From: Diphasiastrum complanatum
Lineage: Eukaryota > Streptophyta > Lycopodiopsida > Lycopodiales > Lycopodiaceae
Direction of reading: 5' to 3'
Length of the DNA stretch: 64,000 nt
NCBI GenBank assembly: GCA_029204225.1
Contig: CM055108.1
Span: 20,343,644-20,407,643 of the forward strand
Positions 32,961 to 45,895 of the stretch are shown in pieces (position 1 is the first letter of the stretch; every line of letters begins with the position of its first letter). Below the pieces are notes generated by a model. It was not told where the DNA came from and did not search any database. It saw only the letters and a list, made by a program, of their open reading frames with translations. Position numbers and translations under genes: made by a program.

Positions 32961-34099
32961 AAATCCAAGTAAAAGACCAAATTGCCAATGTAAGGAGAAT
33001 GAGGACCCACTTCATTGTCCAATACAAGTGGAAAGGAGGGACTTGAAAGTTGAAATAATGGAAAAGAGCCCTCGTTGAAAAAATCTGTTGATTTGGTGAG
33101 AGTATAGTGTTGTAAAGTGGATGTTGGCCTATTTTAGAAAAGATATATTGTTGAAGGAAGAGACTTCGTGATGTTGCACTTGTAAGGGAATTATTGTTTT
33201 TGCTCCTACATGTTCTAGGTTTTTGGGATATTTAAGGGGAACTGAATGTGGAGGGGCGAAGGACAATTGAGTCTAAGCAACCAAAATTTATGAACTTCTT
33301 CCAAATTTAACTTTTTAGGCTTTTGATCCATCCAAGAGATGGTTGAAGTTGTAAGCAAGTGGATTCAGCTCCGATTCATTATATGAAGGCCATCACGACA
33401 AATGCGCCAACATCTTCAAGGAAAACTATCCTAATCATCTGTCATACTATAAAACCGACAAAATCCAAGCTAGCCAAAAATCAAATAGACATTCATTCAT
33501 ATGGTAACCAATATAAAAGCAAAGTCATCATACCACTGATCCATGCTGCACCAAACTAGAAAATCGTGAAGTTCACACTTCTGCACATTTCCCAAGAAAA
33601 TGTTGGGGTAACAATTCTTTCACTTGAACTTGTCATGAAAGTTAAATCAATTCGGTCATAAGCCCAACGAGATGATGGTCTTGGACTATGGATGATGGAC
33701 TTGGTCCTACATGTTTAGAAAAGATATATTGTCGAAAAAAGAGACTTTGTGATGTTGCACTTGTAAGGAGATTATTGTTTTTGCTCTTGCATGTTCTAGG
33801 TTTCTGGGATATTTAAGAGGAAATGAATGTGGAGGGTCAAGGGACAATTGAGTATAAGCAACCAAAATTTATGAACTTCTTCCGAAATTTAACGTTTTAG
33901 GCTTTTGATCCATCCAACATGCCATGGTTGAACTTGTAAGCAAGTAAATTCAACTCCGATTTGTTAAAAATTCACAAATCTAGCTTGACTAGTTTTGGTC
34001 ATATGACTTGTAAATAGTTAGATGGTCATGATGTGGCTTGTCACACGTGCCAAATAGCATAGGATTCCATTCATAAGGATGTTCTCAAGTAGACCTAAG
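32961..34099. repeat. AT-rich region with a 250-bp direct repeat
   Basis: 33,130-33,375 and 33,715-33,965 are about 90% alike and in the same orientation (shared words include GATATATTGT, GTGATGTTGCACTTGTAAG and GGCTTTTGATCCATCC). The spacer at about 33,440-33,510 matches, inverted, 3,250-3,320. No credible gene. Confidence 0.7.
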
Positions 34100-37000
34100 T
34101 GTTAGAACCTTTGGAATGAGTCCAAATTATGCTTAGATACAAGGGAGAAAAAATAGGAGCTATTTTTGGTAATTTTTGCATTTTGAGGGATCTCCAAGAT
34201 TCCAACCCTAACTTGGTAGGGATGAAAGATCCACCAAAATTAGCATTAGGGATAGGTTTAGGGCTACTCATACCTGCCCAAAACCGTGATGGATCATGTA
34301 TATATAGGTGATGATATCTCACCAAAATTAATCAAGCAATTTCATGTTTTTTCTCTCATAATGGTGCAATTGCTCTCTATGTTCATAATTGTTTGAGTAC
34401 TTGTGATTACTAATGATTATAGGATTGAATGTAGGTCTGGTGTACAGTACTCAGACTGTGGGAGGCCGTACTTTCACACGTGTGAAGCCTTCTTCAAGGA
34501 TTTGGGCCATTTAGTGAGGTTCAAGCATAGATTTTTGATGGATTTTGATGGTTCAACTTGTGCTAATCTTATGAAATCATAATCTATTGTTTCCCTCATC
34601 ATTTCAAGTGTTTTAGGATCCTTATTTGCTGTAATTTTTACATGGTATCAGAGCCTAAAGGCTGAAATGAGCTAAATCCTTGGTTTTCATTCAATTTGAT
34701 CACAATTTTTGATCTAAATCGTGTGTAGATTGGATCTTAGCATCTAGTATTGATTCTAGAACTCAAAGTGAGTCAATTACATTGGAGATTGTGTTGTGTG
34801 ACTTCATTTGCAGGTGTTTAGGTGTCTAAAACCAGAGGCAAAGTTGAATTCAATTCACATTACCAAGATAGCAAGTTTTGCTTGCTCCAAGCATTGATTT
34901 CTAAGCGAGTTTTGGAGGTGATTTCATAGAGGAGGCTTTCTAGCATTCAAGGAGAGGGAAGATCAGAGTTTTGGGGACTCTTCAAGGCTGTTCTAAGGTG
35001 TAGTAGGCACCTCCTAAAGTGATTTAGGTTCAGTCCAACCATTGCTTGACTTATGCACCAAATTAGATCAATTTTTCATCAATTTTGATCATTTTTTGCT
35101 TGTGATTGGATAGTAGATTGTGTTGCATCCTCATTAAGTTCCATTTAGATCTTTTACAAGTGATTTTGGAAGTATATTAGGTTGCTGAAATTCACTCTTG
35201 ATCAGATCATTTGGAAGCTTTAATGTTCTTTATAGAAAGAGGGGCAATTCTACTAGTATTGTCTACTTCAATCAAGCAAGTGCATTGTTTCTAGTATTCT
35301 ATGATTTGATTTTGTTAGAGATCATTCTTAGATCTTTATAGGAAGTCTATTACTGATCTTTTCAGGTCCCTAAGAAGTGGGAAAAGGTAGACCTTCAATC
35401 AAATCAATAGAAGTAACCTTCATTTGTGTCAAGTCCTTGACTAGGAGACTAGATGGCATCTATAAATGCATATCTTTTGGATACTAATGAAAGGCTCAAC
35501 AAAACTAACTATTCCATATGGAAAGTTAGAATGGAATCTATCATGATCATGCAAGATCTGATGGAAATTGTAAATGGTAAGGAGGGTGAACCTATTCATC
35601 CTCAAGAAAAAGCCAAATACATCAAGAGGTGCAATGTTGCACTACATTGCATAAAAATGAATGTTGCAAATGAACTCTTAAGAGAGGTAGGAGATTGCAC
35701 TTCAGCTCAAGATGCTTGGGAGACTTTGCAAAAGGTCTATGAATCCAAGAACCAAACTAGAATGTTAGCTTTGAAGAATCAAATCTATAGAAGCTATCAA
35801 AAGAAAGGAGAGAGTGCACATACTTTTGTCCTAATAGTAAAGGAATTGAACAAAGAGCTAGCCTTTATAGGTGACCCTATCAAGGATGAAGAGCTTGTTC
35901 AACTCATAGTGAATGTTCTAAGGCTTTAAGATTAGATGCTTGTTTGCCCAAATCCTTTTGGGGTGAGTCTCTTGTATGTGCAAACTACTTGATGAATAGG
36001 GTGTCTTGCAAAGCAATTGAAGGCAAAACTCCTTATGAGATGTTGTATGGAAAGAAACCCAATCTTAATCACTTGAAAGTTTTTGGGTGTATATGTTATG
36101 TGCATGTGCCATTGGAAACAAGAACCAAGGAGGATCCATCTTCCACAAGAGGGATCATGCTTGGATATGCAAGCTCAAGCAAGGGCTACAAAGTCTATCT
36201 CCCATCCTTAAACAAATTTGTTGTTTCAAGGGATGTCATCTTTGATGAACATCATATGCATATGCTTGAAGAAGGCTCAAGTGCTCCAACAATCAAGAAG
36301 AAGATGGCCGAGGAGCAAGATCTTGGTTTTGAGGAGGAGCTCATGGAGGAGCAAGCACCAAACCCACCTATCACACCAAGGAGATCTTCAAGGGCAAAAG
36401 TGGAGCCATCAAGGCTCACATATCAAGGCAAAGGACAGCAAGTTGAGGGTATCTCATCCACTTCTTATGCTTTATCTAGTTTTGAAGAACCGTCTAATGT
36501 TGAAGATGCATTGAACTCCAAAGAATGGTATAAAGCTATGTTGGATGAGTATGATGCCTTGATTGAGAATGAAACTTGGTTGCTTATTGAGAGACCTCAA
36601 AGGAATGTAATAGGATGCAAGTGGGTCTTCAAGCTTAAGTTGAATGCAAATGGGAGTGTTAACAAACATAAAGCAAGATTAGTTGCAAAAGGTTATGCTC
36701 AAGAGAGAGGGATAGACTATGAGAAAACTTTTGCACCCGTGGCCAAGATGGTCATAATAAGACTAATTATTGCACTTGCATCACATTTTGGATGGATTCT
36801 ATGTCAAATGGATGTCTCTAATGCTTTCTTGAATGGTTTTTTGGAAGAGGATATCTATATGGAGCAGCCACAAGGGTTCATCAAGCATGGAATGGAGAAC
36901 AAAGTATGCCATCTCCAAAGAAGCATCTTTGGCTTGAAGCAAGCCTCGAGATCTTGGAATTCAAGACTACATTGCTATCTTATTTCACTTTCTTTTGTTC

Positions 37001-37540
37001 AAAGTGAATATGATCCTACTCTTTACATTAATTTTGATGATGTTGGTATTGTACTTTTACTCATTTATGTAGATGACATCATCATTAGTGGAAATAGTGT
37101 TGATGGTATTGAAAAAATCAAGATAGATCTATCCTTAGAGTTCAAGATGGTAGATCTAGGGTGTCTTCACTTCATCTTAGGCATAGAAGTACTTAGAGGG
37201 TCTGATTTTATCTTTATAAGTCAAGTAAACTATGCTCAAAGTCTTTTGAAGAAGTTTAAGATGGAAGTATGCAAAAGTGTTGACACACCAATGGAGCAAG
37301 ATGTAAAAGTGCCAAATGAAGATGATGAAAGATCCTTCATGGACATCACTTTGTTTAGGCAACTTATAGGTTCCTTAATGTGGATCACTATAACTAGACC
37401 AGATCTTAGCTTTAGTGTATGTAGGTTGAGCCAATCCATGCAAAAGCCATTGAATATCCATTGGAAAAAGGCTAAGAGGATTCTAAGATACATCTCGGGT
37501 ACATTGGATTTTGGGATTCTATATAGAGGAGATGTGATTA
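34100..37540 (+). mobile_element. Ty1/copia fossil, family 3
   Basis: 5' LTR at 34,100-34,642 (TGTTAGAACC...TTTTACA, 543 bp), primer-binding site at 34,643, gag (35,453-35,929; NYSIWKVRMESIM...DAWETL), then the integrase C-terminal part, reverse transcriptase (DVSNAFLNG, YVDDII) and RNase H approach in one long open frame (35,944 to about 37,535). The central part between gag and integrase is not represented, and at its 3' end it passes directly into a family 1 element. It is broken, but the RT frame is well preserved, suggesting moderate age. Confidence 0.9.
34643..34654 (+). other. Copia primer-binding site, family 3
   Basis: TGGTATCAGAGC directly follows the LTR end CA, complementary to initiator-Met tRNA. 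Confidence 0.85.
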
Positions 37541-39621
37541 ACCTTCAAGGAATACATCAAGAAGACGAAAGACTTGAAGAGGAAGGGACCAATGCAGGTG
37601 AATGTAGCTGAAGCAGAGCCTGTTGAGGAAGAGGACATAGCGCTTATGGCATTTGAGGATGGGACGACAAGAATCAAAACAAAGGTAACCCCCAGGAAGT
37701 GGTGGAGAGTTAAACAACTATGGTAATTGACATAAGTGAATCTGAAGAAAGAAGCCACGATGAGAACTTGTACTCAAGATTCAGGGGCAACAACGCACAT
37801 GACATTTGACAAGAGGGTGTTCATAACATACAAGGACAACCAGAGGGAAAAGAACGTGATTCTAGAAAATTGAAAGGCTATAAATTCTCCAGGATTAGGA
37901 ACGATGCAGTTGATATTGGCCGGAGATAAGAAAGAAATCCTAAATGATGTGATGTATGTATCCCGAATATCAAAGAATCTGTTGTCTGTAAACAAATTGG
38001 CACAAAGTGGGATGGAGTTGAAGTTCAAAGGTGATGAACGCATTATCATGAAAGACAAAGAAGTGGCATTGGAAGGCTCTCATCAGAGTCATGAGATATC
38101 TTTGAGCTACTATGGACTTTTGCATTTGTTATGGAGTAGTCGACAAGGACAAACTCAATTTACTCAGTGGTTATACATATGCAAGCTGGGCAGAACATGT
38201 AGACACTCATAAATCCACTTCTGGATTTACATTCTTTCTCAACAATGGTCCAATTTTCTGGAACAGTCACAAGCAATCTTCGATAGCTCTATCCTCTACA
38301 GGATCAGAGTATATGAAGCGTCTCAAGATACCAAGGAAGCAATTTGGTTGAGAAACTTACTTTTAGATATCAGTCTGAATCAATCTACCCCGACATTATT
38401 ATTTTGTGATAATCAAAGTGCCATCGCCTTATCAGCCGACCCTAGGTTTCATTCTAGGAATAAGCACGCTGAACTGATGTATCACTATGTCAGAAGCAGA
38501 GTTCTTGACGAAGAGGTCAGATTGTAGTATTGTCAAACGCAAGATATGACAGCAAACATTTTTACCAAAGAATTAAGCTCGAATATGCACAGAAAGTTCT
38601 GTGCAGAACTAAGTTTAAATGTCAAGACATTCATCGATTCAGATTAAGGGGGAGTGTTGGATTATTCTCCTACTAATCGACTAATCGACATTTTAATCTT
38701 CATCCAACTTTTATCCAGAACTGTAGATTTCTTTGTGTTTTTACACAGTCTGCAGAACTACTCGGAAACGGCTCATAGGGTCGAAATTTTTTTGGTTTTT
38801 TCTCACTTTGGCTTTTTCACAAAATGCCAAATGCCTTAAATGTCAGATTCCTTAAATGTTAAAAAAATAATGTTGGCAAAGACCTTCACAGTTTTCACAT
38901 TTTTCACATGACAATTTACGTTCATTTCTATAGAGTGACAGTTTAAGTTCAAATATGCAAACAGACTATTTACAACCAAAAGCCACCGACATGCATTAAC
39001 TGGATGATACATTTGACGACCTAATTACTTAGTATAAATAGTTGTTCATCTTCCTATATCTTATGCATGAAGATCAATCATCATGTATTGAATAGTTAGT
39101 GTTCTCTCTCAAGCCTGCGAGCTTGGACACTCCTAAGCATTCTAGCTCAGTTTTTTAAAATTGTTTAGAGATTGCTATTGTGCTTACTGCTTATCAACAT
39201 TGCGCTTGATTCAAATTTATATTTAGCCGCTCAGAGATAGCTTAGAGTATGCGGCCTTGATCCGCAACTTGTTGTACTCATTTACATATATCTCGTTTTC
39301 ATATTGAATCTTCTTATTGTGTTCAAGTTGATCTTAGAATGTATGCGTGTTTGTAATTCTTCGCGACTAATTATTTGTCTGATAACTCAAAGATTAATGT
39401 TTGGCTAAGTAATCATTGTAGTACTAATGATCTCAAAGTTAGTTACTATAAGATCGAACTTGATTTTTATCACTACTATTTTGTTTGAAGTTGATAGGCG
39501 TAGTCATGCATAGAGAAAGAAGAAGATAGTTTATTATGCTGCGCACGATAAGTTTTCTTTCTTGTTCGAATTCTTTTTATTTGAATCTATTCAGACTACC
39601 TTTTCACAGATCTTTCCAACA
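37541..39621 (+). mobile_element. Internally shortened Ty1/copia fossil with 3' LTR
   Basis: Parts: end of gag linker (MQVNVAEAEPVEEEDIALMAFEDG), protease (37,74x-38,090), RNase H (about 38,100-38,530), polypurine tract, and a whole 967-bp LTR (38,655-39,621; TGTTGG...CCAACA). It has the same combination of parts as the copies at 12,851-15,430 and 43,330-45,895. It is broken. Confidence 0.85.
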
Positions 39622-40365
39622 CTACCGACCCTTGAGATCTTGAAATGACAACCCCTGATGCCAAGGCATCATCGTGCTCCATAGTAAGGTTGATCGTGGT
39701 ATGTTTTAGGTTGGAGATGTTTTGATCCTTATACTGGATTTGGTTCTGGTGGTGGGTGATCATCTGCTGCTGTTGCTAGATGTGTGCATTGAGATTATGG
39801 ATCTGCTGATGTTGTTGATTGAAATCAGCCACCAACTTTTTCGTATCGTATTGAAGTTGTGAATTCGCTTCATCTACCTACCTTATGCATGTTGTCCTGA
39901 CAATGTGTCGAAAATGTTGTATTGCAGCCCATTGAGCAAGTAAACCATCATTTGGGCCACTAGTGGTAATTATTGCTTCCAAAATCCAATGTCAGGAAAG
40001 GGGCATCCATAGTTGGGGTGAGGCATAGGGTTATAAGGAAGGAGATCTAGAATTGGTGGAGAAGATGGATTTTGAGAGAATGAAGGTCAAGGTGATTAAG
40101 GTTTTGGAGGAGGTGAATGTGGAGGTGATTGGGATTCCGGAGGAGAATTAGCTTTTGAAGGAGAAGAGTGGATTGGAGAAGTTGTGACAGTGGTAGATTG
40201 GGTTTGTGTTAGTAAATGTAATGCAAAATCATCTACGTTGACCGAGGAGTCAAGTAGAGTGGAGGTATGTATGGGAGATGGCTTTTTTATAATGGTAGTA
40301 TCAAAGCCCGTGTTTAGTGTGATATTAGACGAAGTGGATGTGGCAGTAGGTGGTGGAAGTATGCA
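39622..40365 (-). other. Unidentified low-complexity coding remnant
   Basis: On the minus strand it gives Ser/Pro-rich text (SPPESQSPPHSPPPKP) followed by a Gln/Asn/His-rich helical stretch (about 39,900-39,680) that could be a coiled coil. No open frame is continuous and no family is recognised. It lies between two copia LTRs. Confidence 0.3.
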
Positions 40366-43152
40366 TCATCCAGTTGGCTGTGATGTGCTGGCATCCATCC
40401 AGTTAGGACTTCTCAAAAATTACTTGCTTGATGAATTAGTGCAAGTCGGTGGCTTTTGGTCGTAAATAGTCTATCTGCATATTTGAACGTTAACTGTCAC
40501 TCTGAAGAAATGAACGTAAACTGTCATGCGAAAAATGCAAAAACTACGAAAGTCTTTGCTAATGTGATTTTCTTAACATTTGAGACATCTGGCATTTTGT
40601 GAAAAAGTCGAAGTGAGAGAAAATTCCAAAAGACAAAAATCCCAAAAATCTCGACACTATGAGCCATTTTTGAGTAGTTCTGCAAACTGTGTAAAAACAC
40701 GAAGAAATCTGCAGGTCTGGATGAAAGTTGGATGAAGATTAAAATGTCGATTAGTCAATTAGTAGTAGAATAATCCAACACTCCTCGTTAATCTGAATCC
40801 ATGAATGCCTTGACCTTTAAACTTAGTTCTGCACAGAACTTTCTGTGTGTATTCAAGCTTCATTGTTTGGTTATTGGTTGTCATATCTTGCATTTGACAG
40901 TATTGCAATCTGACCTCTTGGTCGAGAACTTTGCCTCTGACATAGTGATACTTCAGTTCAATGTGCTTACTCCTAGAATGCAACCTAGGGTTGGCTGATA
41001 AGGCAATGGCACTTTGATTATCACAAAATAATAATGACGGAGCATATTGATTTAGGCTGATATCTAAAAGTAAGTTTCTCAGCCAAATTGCTTCCTTTGT
41101 AGCTTGTGAGGCTGCGATATACTCTGATTATGTAGAGATAGAGCTATTGAAGATTGCTTGCGACTGTTCCAAAAAATTGTATTGTTGAGAAAGAATCCAG
41201 AAGTGGATTTATGAGCTTCCTGCTCAACTTGCATATGTGTAACCACTAAGTAAATTGAGTTTGTTGTTGTCGACTGTTCCATAACAAATGAAAAAGTCCA
41301 TAGTAGCTTGAAGATATCTCATGACTCTGATGAGAGCCTTCCAATGTGTTATACCAGGGCCAGTCATAAACTGACTTAAGGACCTAACTGCAAAAGCTAT
41401 GTCTAGCCTGGTACAGATCATTGAGTACATAAGAGACCCTATTATCAAAGTATAAGGATACTCACGCAATTGCTCTTTCCCTTCGATTGTTTAAGGACAC
41501 TGGTCCTTTGACAATTTGAGACATGATTCCATTGGTGAGAGAGCTAACTTGCAATTAACCAGATAATATTTGACTAACATTTTGTAGATGTACCTCTACT
41601 GAGTAATGTAGATCAACTTTCGATATCTGTCTCTGTGGATTTGAATACCAAGGCTGAAATGAGCTTCGCCTAGATCGATCATGTTGAATTCTGAAGATAG
41701 CATTGTCTTTGCTTCTTTTATCAGATCGATACTGTTGCCGAAAAACAATGTGTTGTCCACATATAAAGTGATAATAATAAAAGACTGTTGCACTGTCTTG
41801 AATTAGACATTCGAATTTGAAGAGCTTCATGTGTAGCCATGATCAAGAAGGAAAGTATTGATCCTTTGAGACCATGCTCGAGCAGATTGCTTCAAGCCAT
41901 AAAGTGCCATATGGAGTTTACACACATGATTGTGTTTACCTTCGATAATATAACCTTCGGGTTACAGCATGTAAATGTCTTCTTCGATAACTACATTGAG
42001 ATATGCTATCTGTACATCCATTTGATGTATTTCCAAATATGTTGTAGCAACAAATGATAATAAAAGTCGAATAGGAGAATGCTTGACTACTGGACTGAAG
42101 GTCTTAGTGTAATCGACGTTGTATACCTGAGAAAATCCACTAGCGACAAGTCAGACTTTTCTTCTGTCATGCTTCCATCTGCTTTGTACTTGACTTTGAA
42201 AATCCATTTGCAATCAACGTTAGCAGGTAATTCGACAATCGTCCATGTCTAGTTCTTGATAAGAGATGAATACTCTTTATCTGTAGCTTCTTTCCAAAGA
42301 TCGGAATCGGGCTGATGACTGTCTCTTCGATAGTCGTCGGCTCCTGAACAAGGTAGGCTGCAAACTCATCAATATACCTGACAGGTGGTCTGCTAGTTCT
42401 TGACGTTCTTCCGGGGTATAGAGGAAGTTGACCATTTTCATCATACTATAGTTGTTGAACTGCAACATCATCATCTTCGAATTTGCCACTGATATGTTGT
42501 TCGTTGAAAGTAGATGAGCTTGGACCTGCAATGGGGATAGTCGACTGAGGAACCTCGAAGTTCAATATGTCAGAAGAGTGAGGCAAGTCAGCTACATGGG
42601 CTCTGTCTTTTCCCTTGAGGTCGATAAATTGACCTTCCATGAAGATTACATCTCGACTAGTGAGTATCTTCGAGTCGATGGGATCGAACAACTTGTCAGC
42701 TTGTCTGAATTAGTGTAGCTCATGAAAATACATTTGATACTCTAGAAGTCAAGTTTCTCCCTAAGATCATGAGGAATCTGAGCATAAACAATACATCCAA
42801 AAAATTTTAAGTTCGATAAAAACTTCGAATGGTGTTTTGTCTGAGAGACCTTTAGTAGGACATCTGTTCTGAATATAGGTTGATGTTGAAACAGCTTCAG
42901 CCCAGAAGGACTTGGGAAGTGTCGTATGTGATAACATGCATTTTGCCAATTCGACTAAGGTTCTGTTCTTTCTCTCAGCAAGACCATTTGATTGAGGCGA
43001 ATAGGAGGTAATGTATTGTTTCTCAATGTCGTTGTTAAGGCAGTATTCTTTGAATTTGGTGGAGATATATTCTCCTTCGTTGTCGGATCTCAGTGCTTTG
43101 ATTCATTTGCCAGTTTGCTGCATGCTCTTTGAATTGCTAAACTTGATGAAAG
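40366..43152 (-). mobile_element. Ty1/copia fossil, family 1, spacer copy
   Basis: Minus strand, from right to left: integrase core (43,010-43,150), reverse transcriptase (about 42,250-41,560), RNase H (about 41,470-40,960; FMTGPGITHWKALIRVMRYL) and a partial LTR ending at 40,780. Its right end is cut at the inverted-repeat junction. It is broken, with multiple breaks. Confidence 0.85.
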
Positions 43153-43329
43153 CTCTACTTTCATATTTCCCTCGTCCAAGGCTCTACTTTCATATTCCCC
43201 TCGCTCTCCGTTGTGAAACTCAAGTTGCTATGCGCCTTCTGCTTGAACGCTTGGCTATTGAATGATTTCTATATGATCATTGTGTTTGTTGTCAGATCCT
43301 TTTAATGCTGTTCATTGCAATTTATTCTT

Positions 43330-45895
43330 AGCCAATAGATTAGTGACAAGTAAGGTCCACAAAGGTTATGGGCCTACTCTCGTGAAGTGACCTAGGAATG
43401 GAATAGTACGTTATTGATCATTCCTTCTGATATCAAGGAGATTCGAGAGCAAGGGTTGATTAGAATTCAGGGAGCGATGGATACGTAGAATGCAAGCGAC
43501 CAGAGAGGGATAGAAAAGTTTGAAGGTGAGAGGTATGGATTATGGAAATGGAGAGTGAAAATGGTGCTAGAAGACAAGGGGCTATGGGGAATTGTGGAAG
43601 GGAGCGAGCGGGCTCCAGAGCCTGATCGTGAGGGGGTAGTGAATGCAGATGCAATGAAAGCTTTCAAGGCTAGAGAGAGGAAGGCTTTCATTATGATTTG
43701 TCTCACACTAGAGGAAATGCCAGCCACACAGATGCAAGATGCAAAGGATGCTAAGGCAATATGGGACACTCTGGAGAGGATATACGAAGGGAAAAGTGTA
43801 ACCAACGTACTGCTATTGAGGAGGAAGTTGGCTACTCTGAAGGTGTCGGAAGGAGAGTTGCTCCAAGAGCATTTGGAGAAGATGAAAGCAATTGGACGAC
43901 AACTAGAATCAGCAGGGGCAACAGTTGAGAAAACTCACTTGGTGTTCACCATTCTTGACAGCTTACCAGCATCCTATGATCCATAGATCATGATCCTCGA
44001 GAGTAGCAAAATTGAGAAATTGCAGGTGAACAACGTCATACAGAGGTTGTTGCAAGAGGAAGGAAGGAGAAAAAGTCAGACAACGAGGGATGAACTGCCG
44101 CTAGTTGGGAGGATGACACTGAATGAAAAGAGTTGTCACAGAAAGATGGATTCAAGAAGAAGTCGTTAACAGGGGACAAGAAGAAGTCGTTATGGTGAAG
44201 ATGGACAAAAGACTGACGTAGGCCAAGGGAAGCAACAGTTTGAAAGGAGGAAACAGATTATATGTTATTATTGCCATAATCCTGAACACATTGCCAGGGA
44301 ATGCATCAAGAAGAGGGAAGATTTGAAATGGAAGGGACCGATGCAGGTGAATGTAGCTGAAGCAGAGCCTGTTGAGGAAGAGGACATAGCCCTTATGGCA
44401 TTTGAGGATGGGACGACAAGAATCAAAACAAAGGTAACCCCCAGGAAGTGGTGGAGATTTAAGCAACTATGGTAATTGACATAAGTGAATCTGAAGAAAG
44501 AAGCCACGATGAGAACTTGTACTTAGATTCAGGGGCAACAATGCACATGACATTTGACAAGAGAGTGTTCATAACATACAAGGACAACCAGAGGGAAAAG
44601 AACGTGATTCTAGGAAATCGAAAGGCTATAAATTCTCCAGGATCAGGAACGGTGCACTTGATATCGGCCGAAGATAAGAAAGAAATCCTACATGATGTGT
44701 TGTATGTACCCCGAATATCAAAGAATCTGTTGTCTGTAAACAGATTGGCACAAAGTGGGATGGAATTGAAGCTCAAAGGTGACGAACGCATTATCATGAA
44801 AGACAAAGAAGAGGTACTGGAAGGCGCTCATCAGAGTCATGAGATATCTTCGAGCTACTATGGACTTTTGCATTTGTTTTGAGCAGTCGACAAGGACAAA
44901 CTCAATTTACTCAGTGGTTACACATATGCAAGTTGGGCAGAAAATGTAGGCACTCATAAATCCACTTCTGGATTTACATTCTTCCTCAACAATGGTCCAA
45001 TTTCCTTCAACAGTTGCAAGCAATCTTCGATAGCTCTATCCTCTACAGGATCAGAGTATATGAAGCCTCACAAGATACAAAGGAAGCAATTTGGTTGAGA
45101 AACTTACTTTCAGATATCAGTCTGAATCAATCTGCTCCAACATTATTATTTTGTGATAATCAAAGTGCCATCGTCTTATCAGCCAACCCTAGGTTTCATT
45201 CTAGGAGTAAGCACATTGAACTGATGTATCACTATGTCAGAAGGAAAGTTCTCGACGAAGAGGTCAGATTGTAGTACTGTCGAATGCAAGATATGACAGC
45301 AGATATTTTTACCAAAGAATTAAGCTTGAATATGCACAGAAAGTTTTGTGCAGAACTAAGTTTAAAGGTCAAGACATTCATCAATTCAGATTAAGGGGGA
45401 GTGTTGGATTGTTCTCCTACTAATCGACTAATTGACATTTTAATCTTTATCCAACTTTTATCCATACCTGCAGATTTCTTTGTGTTCCACAATTGGAGAA
45501 CTACTCGGAAACGGCTCATAGTGTCAAAAAAAATTTGGTTTTTTCTCACTTTGGCTTTTTCACAAAATGCGAGATGCCTTAAATGTCAGATTTCTTAAAT
45601 GTTAAAAAAATAATGTTGGCAAAGACCTTTGCAGTTTTCGCATTTTCTACATGACAGTTTATGTTCATTTCTGTAGAGTGACAGTTTACGTTCAAATATG
45701 TAGATAGACTGTTTACAACCAAAAGCCACCGACTTGCATTAACTGGATGATGCATTTGACGACCTAATTACTTAGTATAAATAGTTGTTCATCTTCCTAT
45801 ATCTTATGCATGATGATCAATCATCAAGTATTGAATAGTTAGTGTCCTCTCTCAAGCCTGCGAGCTTAAACACTCCTAAGCATTCTAGCTCACTT
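43330..45895 (+). mobile_element. Internally shortened Ty1/copia fossil, right copy
   Basis: Mirror of 12,851-15,430: gag (43,478-43,985; AKAIWDTLERIYEG), CCHC knuckle (CYYCHNPEHIAREC, about 44,265), protease (44,469-44,882), RNase H (45,014-45,274), and a partial LTR from 45,402. Predicted gag and protease texts are identical to the left copy. It is broken. Confidence 0.85.

Noticed and set aside
39622-40365. Homology of this remnant to the coiled-coil part of gene B'
   Set aside because: A weak resemblance (LL followed by a Gln-rich helix) without any aligned conserved block; left as unidentified.
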